64,000 nt of DNA from Seminavis robusta (lineage: Eukaryota; Bacillariophyta; Bacillariophyceae; Naviculales; Naviculaceae), in assembly GCA_903772945.1 (NCBI GenBank), contig CAICTM010000016.1:62001-126000 (forward strand), given 5' to 3'. A program made the position numbers and the translations under genes. Of the stretch, positions 20,729 to 30,486 are shown piece after piece. Numbering within the stretch: the stretch's first letter is position 1; each line of letters opens with the position of its first letter. The notes below the pieces were generated by a model. It saw only the letters and a list, made by a program, of their open reading frames with translations. It had not been told where the DNA came from and did no database searches.

Positions 20729-21717
20729 CTGGGAGTTCTTGTACTCTTCAATCTCATTGCAATCGATGGGGAATGTTGGCTCAAAGCCGAAGAACTCACG
20801 GCTAAAAAACGGCAACTGCCAGTTGGCTAGCCACTGAGTAACTAGTAAGGCGATGACAAAAGGATAGAATGAAACCATGTCTCCAAGTCAGAAAAGCTGG
20901 TCTTACCACATCGGTAGCCATCGAACAGGTCGGTGATATTTGGTGCATCCTTGCAAGTAGGAGATGTATGTTGGGTTGTCGTTGTTGTGCCGTTCTTGGC
21001 TTGAGCAGACTTTGGGTATCTTTCCAAGCACATCTTCAGGGGGCGTGAATCCTGGGCACGCATCACTTTCCGCCATAGATGTCACAAGTTTCTTGGCTGA
21101 TACCAGAGAGAGAGCGAGACGGAACATAGTTTTGACATGTGGCACGGCATGTGTACTGGAGGGTAAGCCAAGATAAACAAGAAGTGAGCACTGAAAACAA
21201 AGGGTCAGAAGAAAAATACGATTGGAACCGCTCTACTGGTTCTCCTCACACTCCGCCGATATCAGGCGTATCAAGGCAGCAATAGCCCGGTAATTAGGCT
21301 TACGAACAAGCAACTTTGCTGTCGGCGAAGAAGCATGTAAACGAATGGCTCGCCATCCAGTTAGCTGATTCTGACAAATGCAGTTTCTTCACAGCAGGTT
21401 GGAAACTTCCACAATATTACCGGCAGAATGCATACTGGTTGGTCTACCAATCTTAATCCTGATCAAGCAAAGACAAAACAATTTCGTATTGCCGTTGGCA
21501 TAGAACATTCACTGACTGCTCCTGGTTTCCAGTTCCAATACTCGGGGCCTTTGGTTGCCCTGAACAGTACGTTGGTGGAGTAAATTGAGCAGATGAGAAG
21601 CTTTGCGGAGGCGCGTTTCGCTTTTTCAGCTTTGCTGGCCATTTTCCTAATGTCGCTCGACCCTCCGCCTTCCGAACGACGTCAAAGCCCCGTGGGATCC
21701 TCCAAACTTAAAAAATG
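20729..21717. other. intergenic with a doubtful minus-strand frame
   Basis: About 1 kb. On the minus strand near 20842-21145 a frame encodes a hydrophobic start and then C-P-G-F-T-P-P-E-D-V-L-G-K; a neighbouring frame reads C-K-D-A-P-N-I-T-D-L-F-D-G-Y-R-C-G up to a GTAAGA donor-like site. Combining them would need a frame change, so this may be a decayed gene for a small Cys-containing protein. Not supported enough to call. Confidence 0.25.
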
Positions 21718-22160
21718 ACCGGCGCTGTGAGCTTCCAGGCGGACCAATGCCTGCCCGAGATGGGCCCACTGAGGGACACCAGCAAGTTTGGCCAGTGGAA
21801 TGGAGTGAAGGTCCAAATCAGTGAACCAATGCTGCTTCTTCTTCCACAGTTTGGGAACAGGAATGCACCACCATGCGCCGCTGAGATGTTTTTGAACTAA
21901 CTAGTACTGCAGACGGATCCAACAACATGAGGGTTTCCATGTACTATTGCATTTACGGCTGTTCCTGTCTACATGTATACTCAGTTGGCGGCCGCGTTGT
22001 GCATGGCTGCCCACATGCAATCTGCTTCTTGTTTTGGCAAGGAGCGAAACTTTTAAGAGCATGGCTGGTCAGATCATGGCTGCAATCTGTTTCTTTTGAC
22101 AAGGAAATGTTAGCTCTTACAGAGAAATCAAGGATTCAAGAGGATGCAAGTCTCTAAAGG
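21718..22160 (+). pseudogene. truncated copy of the VWD gene 3' end
   Basis: Matches the 3' part of the VWD gene at 28.7-30.2 kb, including its 3' flank: the words CCCGAGATGGGC, AAGGTCCAAATCAGTGA and CAATGCTGCTT correspond to 29928-30007, and the block from GTTTCCATG to TCTACATGTATACTCAGT corresponds to the flank after 30234. Relative to that gene the copy has a small deletion near its left edge and a larger internal deletion joining the Q-I-S-E-P-M-L region to the final codons. It is not flanked by an obvious target duplication. The presence of downstream flank suggests a DNA-level duplication, not a spliced retrocopy. Confidence 0.75.
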
Positions 22161-23534
22161 CTTTTGCCAATCTAAAAGCAGAACCCGCACCGCCACCCAA
22201 GCAAACCAAGAAAGCAGAACCCGCACCGCCACCACCCAAGCAAGCAAACCCCTGCCCACACGAAACGAATACGAACCTGTACTACGGTAGGAAACCTCAT
22301 GATTGCCTTCGCATCTTATATATGAGAGACAAAACCAGCTAGTCCTCGGGGGTAAAGCAACATGATGCAGGCATCATTGCGAGGATAGTTCGCTCGCTCC
22401 CACTGAGCTCGCATGGCTGGGGTTAGATGCATGCTTTGAGCAACCAATGACTTGAGAGTGCACGGTACAAACTGCCAGGTTTTCCCCCAACAAGCCTCTG
22501 TATGACGTTCCCACACACTCAGAGCTCAGAGTTGACTGTCTGTTAGATCTCCGTGCCTGTCCTGTGAGTGGGCTGAAGATGCAACAGCCTGAGCCAATGT
22601 AATTTCCCCCCATCGAATTCCACTTCCGAGCGAGTGCACCCAGCGGGGCATCTTGGCCCTGGCCATTTTCAACACCCAGGCTAAAGTGAATTGTGAATTG
22701 TGGTACCGGTATCTAGCTAGCCAAGGCAACAAGTTCAAAGCGACAGTATCTTCAGAAGCTCATCGCGGCACAGCCAGCTACAAACATTCAGCTTACAATA
22801 AGTAAGTGCTCAACAAGCAATAGCTGAAAAGAATTTCAATGCCTGTGACGGCCATAGTCATCAATTGTTTTAAAGAACCATGCAGTTGGCAAAGAAGGCA
22901 TATTTCTGGTTTGGTTAAATCGCTGGCAAGGAGATTCTCTTGAAGTCACCTCGAATAGTACGTGTGTCTTTTTCTTGAAGGGCAGTCTATAAAGGGCCGT
23001 TGCTTGTTGCTTGGAAGCAATCAACAAAAAAAAGAATCCCGTGTGAACTGGTACATGTACATGTACTACCATTCCACCTACGTGTACCTGTATTCTGAGA
23101 GCTAGTCTACTGTGTGTCTCATTGTGATGACCTCTCCTTGACAGGTACCGTACAGTGTTCTCTATCTGACGCATTTGGCGAAAGACAGGCTTGCTGTAGT
23201 GCTGTAGTCTACTACATTAGAGCTTATGTACATTAGTAGGATCGCCCTGATACACAGTTTCGACTTAAGAGAATTAATGGATCGAATGGCATTCAAGAAG
23301 GCAGGATGATAGAGTCACGTGGGGCTACCGCCCATGTACGGCCCTTATGCCCTCACAGCCAAATTGCTCAGTGACGTGGTCCTTCTTCTTTAGAGATCCC
23401 ACTTCATCGTTATTCAACAGAGGGAAGTCATTGCCCGGATCTTTGGCTTCAGGTCGGTTTCCAGCTACCGTACCTGTAGTAGGCTAGCTGGCTGTGGCCC
23501 AGCAGTTCTCGCCTCACAAATCCTTCACCCAAGA
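22161..23534. other. intergenic upstream of the sensor kinase
   Basis: About 1.4 kb. A short tandem duplication of AAAGCAGAACCCGCACCGCCACC occurs at about 22178-22235. Other frames are short. The promoter of the kinase gene should lie in the last several hundred bases; a TACCGTACC palindromic word is at about 23466. Confidence 0.5.
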
Positions 23535-26500
23535 ATGTGTAACTACAATAACTTGTTTGACGTCGCCATGGCTTCTAAAGCCTCTGAGATGATCTCGCCT
23601 TCTGGATCCCAATCAAGGGATAAACGCGAAGGAGAAAGCGCGGGCTGGACACCTCCTTCACTCGGGTACAACAGGAAAAGCAATGCGGGAGACGCAGAAG
23701 GTCTTGCCCATCAGGCACTCGGGGGCTTGTGGGAACTGTTGGATCACGAAGGCTTGACCGACTTTGGTTCTACCAATGCACGCTTGATCAAAGCCTCCAA
23801 GGTCACAATGTGCATTTGGGCCGTCTTGACTACTTCCGTCTATTTGTTTTCTCCTTCTCATGTGTTTGAACGAGCGTCCAGCTTGGAAAGTCAGGTCTGC
23901 ACGGTGGCCTTTTGCCTGCTCCTCATGAGCAATGTATCTCGCTTCTTACCTCTCTTTTACGCCGACAGTGTCTTTGCCAATCGCGGCATGAATGGAACCA
24001 CGGCACAGCTCAGTTTCACCAAGATGGGCGAAAGTGGCTTTTTGGTCGCGGCCTTTACCGTCCAATTCATCGCCATGGTGGCCTGTGGACTCATGGCATT
24101 CTTTCCCACTCCCATCCTCATTGATCCCATTTCTCATACGCGAGTCTACCTGGTCCGATGGTGCGAATGGGCCCCCTTGGGATTCCTCCTGACCTTCTTG
24201 TCGGAAGAAATTGATGTCCCGACGCCCGCCAATCGACGCATGAGTCTCCTTCATTCCATTGTACAAGGCGTGGCTGTCACTGCTGGCTTTATGTTTCCCT
24301 TTGTGTCCAATCCCAAACTCTGGTGGACCATTGTCGCCATTGCCTGTGCCATGTTCTCCTCGTTGTTTGTCCGCGTCTGGCAAAAGCAACAGCGCCTCGA
24401 AGCCTTGCGACAAGAAGAACTGGCCCGTCCGCTGTTGCGAACCGGACGTGTCTGCGAAGCGTACGAGCGCTGCCGTCTCAGTCATCGATCACTGGTGGAA
24501 TGCGCCGTGGTGTGGACACTCTTGGTCGTGCTGCACTTTGCGGCAGCATTTCTCCCTCATTTCATGGACACCAAACAATACTTCAACATGGATCCACTGG
24601 CGCTCCCCATGATTGCCGAAACCTTTTGTGAAGTCCTCTCCAAGCATTTGCACATTCTTGTGGTCGAATCCGTCTTTCAGTCGTTCAGTACGGGATCTCG
24701 CAGTCGACGCGTCTTGGATCAATTGCGACGGGTCATGAGTGCCTTTTGGGAACGGGCGTCCGATGCGCTCGTATTGAGTTTGCGCACCAAGAACAATCAT
24801 CGCATCTGTCTCGCGAGTCCGACCTTTTTGGCATTTATGGGATTGGAGAATGAGAATCAAAGCATGGCGTTGGTGTTTGAACTGGTGGATGAGGACGACG
24901 ATCATCATCATCATCACGGCACACCACCACAAGAACAGACAAGTACCAGTACGAGTCCTTTGCTTCCTGCCCAAAGAGCCTACATTGTCAACTTGGAAGA
25001 ACTCAAAGCAGGCGACATGTGGGCCAGTAACAGATCTGTTACCTTGCTTCCTCCGGACAAGTGGCGTTACGTGGAATCCATTAGTTCTTTGATTTTGAGC
25101 AATTCCAACAACGAAAGCGGCGTGGCGAATCATCATCATCAAGTACACAGCTTTCAACGTCCCGATGGAAACAACATTCACTGCGAAGCCATTGCCACCA
25201 ACATGGAAGGAGGATCCACTCTTCTTGTCTTGAGGGATATTTCGGACCGCATTCGTCGCTTTGAGGCAGAAAAGAAGCTCGCCGTAGAGACGACCGAGCG
25301 AGAAAAGGATTCACAAACCAACCGATTCACTCGTCACGAGGTCAAGAATGGTCTGCTGGCGGGAATATATCTGTGTGATACAATGAAGGAGAACTTGAAG
25401 GCCAAAGCTTGTGGTTCTTGTTCTTCTGGAGGGACGGGGACCAAACATGGCAGCAACTGTCAAGACCCTGCTCTCACCGAACTGGAATCCACTCTCCATG
25501 AAGTGTTGGACACTGTTCTCTCCGAGGCAATGTCGCGAGACGTCATTCATGAAGCGTAAGTTCTGGCTACCAGTGGCTGTGTTTGCATTCACTGTCTTTT
25601 TTCATTCATTCCAATCCTAACCTTTGGGCGTCTTTTAAAAATTCAGGTACATGCCAAGAGAGGAAGCGGTCGACATTGCCGGTATTCTTGGGACGACACG
25701 CTCTGAAGTCAGAAGGTTCCCTCTCGAGGTTGTGCCTCCCAAGCTTCCTTTGTTTTTCATGGACAAACAGCTCCTGCGATACATTCATCGAAACGCCCTC
25801 TCCAACGCCTGCAAGTATGGGAAGCGTGATGGGGTCGTCCAAACAATCCTCCAGTACAATGAAGAAACTCGACTGCTCAATATTGAAATCATTAATGAGC
25901 CAGGGAATCATCACGAACGCCTCATGACCATGGGAGGAGAAGCTACCAAGGGAGTCTTTGAACCGGGACACCAGCTTCACAAAACATGGGATGGTACCGA
26001 CGTGCGTGAGGCGTCCGTGTCCTCTGGAGATGGAGCTTGGATCATGCGAAAATGCGCTCGCATCATGGGTGGTGACACTACCATTACGTTCAACCCAGAG
26101 AGGACAATCTTCAGGCTGACCATCCCTGCCAAACCTGTGGCGGAAGTCAAGGTTGGCGATGGAGACTGTTCTACGTTCGCCATTCCACAAAACACTTGGG
26201 GCATTGTGGTGGATGATAGCAAAGTGCAAAGAAAGCTCTTGGGGCGCTTTCTGTCTCTTATTGGGATCCAGCCCGAACGTCAGGTGAGAAAGTTCAAACA
26301 ACAGTGGATCCCTTTTGCTGCTTCATTGATGATTCGATTCTCACCGCGACTTCTTCTTCTTCCATTAGGTCATCTTAGGAGCAACTGTGGAAGAAGTGCA
26401 TAAATTTCATAGCCATGTGAAGGAACTGATGCAAGAGCACCAAGAGTGCAAATTCTTTGTCATTGCTGATGAGAACCTGGACTTCACTGATGGCGGTATC

Positions 26501-27076
26501 AATCATCAAAATATCTCTGGTTCCCTTTGCGTTCAGCGTTTGTTGATGTCGCTGGAACCCGCGGAGGAGAAGCGTCTCCTAGCTGTGGTTCGATCCGCAA
26601 ACGACTCTAGTGTAGATTTGGAAACCTACAAGAGACGAAGCCACGGATTCCTGCCAAAAGAGCCCATTCGAAAAGAGAACGTAATGGATTTGATTCGTCC
26701 TCTCTGGGAAGCTCGCTTTCCGCAAGTTACTTCAGACTCAATGGAGGGAACACGAGGCAATGAAGGCGTCAACGCCACTGGGGCCTGCACCATTGCCAGC
26801 ACGTCTTCCACGGATCTGATCCAGAATGTAGAGGTCCTCGATGGTCTCATCCAACGACTGGTGACAAATGCAGACCTCGAAGTTACTCTGTGGCCGCAGA
26901 TCAAGGAGAAGTTCCTCGTATTGCAAGGTGACATGATGACGTTGACAGATCACTCTGCACCTCGAGTGTCCGCAGTAATTGATGCTTTGAAGGACTTGAG
27001 GGAGTTGGAGGTTTCACCGGTGGATATGAGGACTCGATGGCAGCTAATCCGATCACTGATAATATCGTTAGTGTAA
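23535..27076 (+). CDS. hybrid sensor histidine kinase with microbial-rhodopsin-like membrane domain
   Basis: Three exons, 23535-25555, 25647-26283 and 26369-27076, give 1,121 residues; an ATG at 23568 in a GCCATGG context gives 1,110 and is equally likely. Eight hydrophobic helices occupy residues about 95-380. The fourth carries R-W-C-E-W-A-P-L-G-F-L-L (R208), like helix C of channelrhodopsins (R-Y-A-E-W). Four helices later, E-V-L-S-K-H (K370) matches the helix-G Schiff-base lysine context D-L-M-S-K. A PAS-like region (about 415-590) contains His/Asp-rich low-complexity insertions. The kinase has H601 in F-T-R-H-E-V-K-N-G, an N-box N-A-L-S-N-A-C-K-Y and a G2-like S-S-G-D-G-A-W-I-M-R, while the G1 box is atypical (N-E-P-G). 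A receiver domain follows with V-V-D-D-S-K, I-A-D-E-N-L-D, V-R-S-A-N-D and L-P-K-E-P, then a C-terminal helical tail. It should transduce a membrane-sensed signal, possibly light, by phosphorelay. Confidence 0.85.
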
Positions 27077-27560
27077 GGCTGATGTGCCATTCTGACAAGG
27101 AAATCGTACTTCAGCTTCCATGGGAGCCATCGTGAGCGAGGAAACTACCCCTGACGAAGCCTTTTTGCAATCGACTTCGAGGGTTTGGCCAGTGGGCACA
27201 ATGCCTGCCAGCCCAGGATTATCGCTCAATGCTAGAGCTCCAAGGTGGACGAGCAAACCAACTTCCGTGGGGATCTGGGAGAGCTGATTATTATTCAAAG
27301 CCAAGCCCTTGCAAACGCCTGGATCAAAGCAGACACCAGGTAAACTAGTCAGTAATCAGAACGCAGACTTCTGGCGGAATGTAGATTGGAGAACGAGAGG
27401 GAAGCTCAACGCTTCTTGCTTGTCAGCCACTCTCCAATCTTCCATCACACAGATTTTCCTTCAGACCCCATGAGCATTCTGGTAAATAATATTCGTGCAG
27501 CCAACGGTGTCGCATGTTCTTGTTGTAGGCTGCCTGCCGGCGAATTGTTGGACAAGTAGA
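27068..27560 (-). pseudogene. leucine-rich repeat gene remnant
   Basis: On the minus strand, 27304-27068 encodes two LRR units (L-A-L-N-N-N-Q-L-S-Q-I-P-T-E-V-G-L-L, then L-A-L-S-D-N-P-G-L-A-G) and a C-terminal tail. Further upstream (to about 27560) the frame H-R-W-L-H-E-Y-Y-L-P-E-C-S-W-G resembles the segment just before the repeats in diatom LRR proteins, but stops lie between the two and most repeats are missing. The 3' end overlaps the kinase gene on the other strand by 9 bp. It is best read as a dead fragment of the LRR family present at 3.5 and 42-46 kb. Confidence 0.5.
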
Positions 27561-28748
27561 GTGTTGCCATGGCAGAGAGTTGCTTTCTACGTCATAGCTG
27601 GTTGGATCTGTGACAACTTTGTGTGCTTCTGGAGCAACTGTACGGCATTGTTTTGTGGCAAAGACGAATCGTTGGCAATGACTCTTAAGTTGGCCCTCTA
27701 GTCGAGGTAGGACATGCTCCAAAGAGGCTGTGGATTCCAAAGGTCTGACAGCGGGGCAAAATGGACCGTCAACGAGTGAGCGAGGAAGGCACTTGCGTTG
27801 AGGCCCTTGGGGTTCAGACTTACTCAAAGCATAAGATTTGTCGGGCTTTTGGCAATGTGGAAGTCGCGCACAGAGTAAATGGATAGTTGAAAAGCCAAAA
27901 GTTTCGTTTGCCAGAGATTTCACGTCCAGTAGCCCACTACCGTACCGGTACATGGGTGTCCAAATCAAAGGGTTCTTCTGCTTCTGACTCTGAAGCAAAA
28001 TGGATCAGATCAACCTTTGAGGGTCGGATCGGGCTGCTTGGGATGGAGGGCTCCAAGGTGAGGGCAGGGAGGAGGCAGCGGAGTTTCGAGAGTACCCACT
28101 GAGCTTTCGTCTCGAATGATCTTGCTACTCAGGGATAACCCACTAAAATCCTCTGAAGGGGTCTCGATAGTCCTCGTGCGCTTATTGTCAGCGCGAACGC
28201 TTCTTGGATCCAGGGTTGTTCCTTGAGGTACGGACGGCTGGACATGATGCCATTGTCTGGGTTCTCATGGATCTTTCGCATGGGTGGAGTTGGAAAAAGA
28301 AAAAAGTGCAAATATTGGATTTTGCAAAATTGAAAAAAGAGAATCTTTCATCAATTGTTCCTCGGCGTGCTGGCTCGTTGCGTGTTCACCTCCGATCTCA
28401 CGAATAAGGGGGGTTTGGATTTCCGCCTCCACCATGCTGACCATGCTTGTTGTTGCCGCACTCGACTCCCTGTACTAGTAGCTCTCCCCGTACATGCAAG
28501 CTTGTCTGCTTCTGCTTCATGCATGTAGCACAAGCGGACACTTGCTTGGCAGCCAGCCACAGTGCTCACTAAGCAAGTTTCGAATCGAATCGAACCAATA
28601 AAAGACAAGTCTCGTCGTCCTCCAATGACTCACAAAATCAAGTTTCAACCAACAAAAAGAGCTCAGAAGGAGCCACAAGCCAAATATTTCATTTCTTTTC
28701 TGTCTAACCACCAGGAAAACGTAAATCTGACCTACAAAAACTATTACA
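27561..28748. other. intergenic upstream of the second VWD gene
   Basis: About 1.2 kb. A minus-strand frame stays open up to about 27998 but lacks protein features away from the LRR remnant. No repeats beyond TACCGGTA-type words near 27945 were noticed. The VWD gene promoter should lie toward the right end, where a 60-bp A-rich leader precedes the start codon. Confidence 0.5.
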
Positions 28749-30218
28749 ATGAAGCTTATCTCTACTGTGTCTTTCCTAGCAGCTGCCTCGTACCTCAATT
28801 GTGCGATGGCAGAAGCCAATGACGGCAACATTGCCTTCCAGATTACAAATCATAATGAAAACCTGTGTCTCACACCAGTTGGCCTATGGCATTCATCGGG
28901 CGTTGATGTCAAACCTTGTGATGACGACAACGCCTACCAATTCTTCACTTACAACTCAACAACTCAAGAGCTCCGATCTGCCAAGGATGATGCCTGGTGC
29001 TTCATCTATCATGATAAACATAATTCATGGGCATATTTCAAGGCTAGGAAATGCAACGAAAATGTGAAACCATATTTCAGAGACTTCAGTGTCAACTTGA
29101 CCCAACATTACATTCAGCTCCACCATGACCAGTGCCTTGCTTCCAATGAAAAGGGGGCTGGGGTCACTAGACATTGCAGGTAGGTGTCCTCTGAGTGAGT
29201 GAACATTGCGACCATGTGAAAAAGGAGAATAGTGGACTCAAACTTCCTCTTCGTTTCTTCAAACGGTCCAACAACCCTCAGTGTTCAAAGCTCTATGAGT
29301 GCTATGGATGACTTTGATGTTATCAAAATCAGAGACGCTGGCAAGGTGACCACTCCAATCAAAGTGACTTCCAACAAACCCCAGGCACCAGCCAAGCCAG
29401 AGCCAAAGCAGCCCGAAAAATTCCAAAAAGATGTGGCAGTCAAATCAAATCCTGGTGGCCGGGGTGATCCCCATTTCACTCGCTTTGGAGGCCAACACTT
29501 TGATTTCCATGGAGGTTGTACCCTGGTGCTTCTGGATGCCCCTGGATACTCAAAGGGAGAAGGCCTAACCGTTCACATTCGCACTGCAATCAAGACCTGG
29601 TGGAGCTACATCGAGGCAACCTCTGTACTCATTGGCAAGGACATTCTTGAGGTTTCAGGTAGCAAAGATGGAGGGCGCTATTGGATCAATGGCATGGCTG
29701 GGAAACAGATTGAGAGTGGCCAGTCATTTACGTTTGCGGGACATCCTGTCACCTTCCGCAAAGTCAGCGCCACCAAGCAGCGTTTTCGCTTGGATCTTGG
29801 GAATGGCGATTCCCTTTCTTTGACCACCTTTGGAGACTGGATGGCTGTTGATGTTGGTAACAAACGTGGCAAGGCTTTTGAAGGTGCTGTGGGTTTGTTG
29901 GGGAGCTTTCCAGATGGACAAATGCTTGCCCGAGATGGGCTTACTGAGATGAAGGACAACAACAAGTTTGGAATGGAGTGGCAGGTCCAAATCAGTGAGC
30001 CGATGCTTTTCAACGGCTTGGGAGATGGAGTGCACCACCCCCAGCAGTGTGATATGCCCAGCAAAAGCACAAAGAAGCGCCGCTTGGGAGAGGTTGTCAT
30101 CACCAAGGAACTGGCTGAGAAAGCTTGCGCTGGTGCAACAGTGGAGGATCAAACGGCTTGTGTCTTTGATGTTGTCGCTGCCAATGACTTGAAATATGCT
30201 GAGATGTATCTGAACTAG
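28749..30218 (+). CDS. secreted VWD protein with N-terminal ricin-B-like module, copy 2
   Basis: Two exons: 28749-29179, and 29228 (or 29225) to 30218; both acceptors keep frame and give 473 or 474 residues with an intron of 45-48 nt. A signal peptide (residues 1-21, ending N-C-A-M-A) leads into about 135 residues with N-L-C-L-T-P, V-K-P-C-D, Y-Q-F-F-T-Y and Q-C-L-A-S-N, the spacing expected of a beta-trefoil (ricin B-type) lectin. A short Lys/Pro-rich linker precedes the VWD domain: G-D-P-H-F-T-R-F, F-D-F-H-G-G-C, K-T-W-W-S-Y-I-E, Y-W-I-N-G, A-V-G-L-L-G-S-F, F-G-M-E-W-Q-V, ending in a Cys-containing tail (C-D-M-P, A-C-V-F-D-V-V-A). The VWD part is in one exon here but split by three introns in copy 1. 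The lectin-like region suggests glycan binding at the cell surface. Confidence 0.85.
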
Positions 30219-30486
30219 ATAGAGCCAATAACATGATAGTTTCCATGCACATTGCATTTATGCCTGTGCCTGTCTACATGTATGTATACTCAGTAGGCCT
30301 TCAAGCATGGTTGGCCAGATGCAGACTGCTTGTTGTGGCAAGGAAAATGTTCTAGCAGAGACATCAAGTATTCAATATGCAATTCTAGAGGCTTTAGTCT
30401 AAAAGTAGCGTAAGTCTAGTAGGTGAGTAGCCATGGCTTCGATTGTCGAAGTAGTGATGAAGCTTCACTCCTTCCAATCGATCCAT

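Noticed and set aside
24489-25181. Long minus-strand frame opposite the sensor kinase
   Set aside because: It overlaps conserved kinase sequence, lacks domains, and has no conserved motif of its own.
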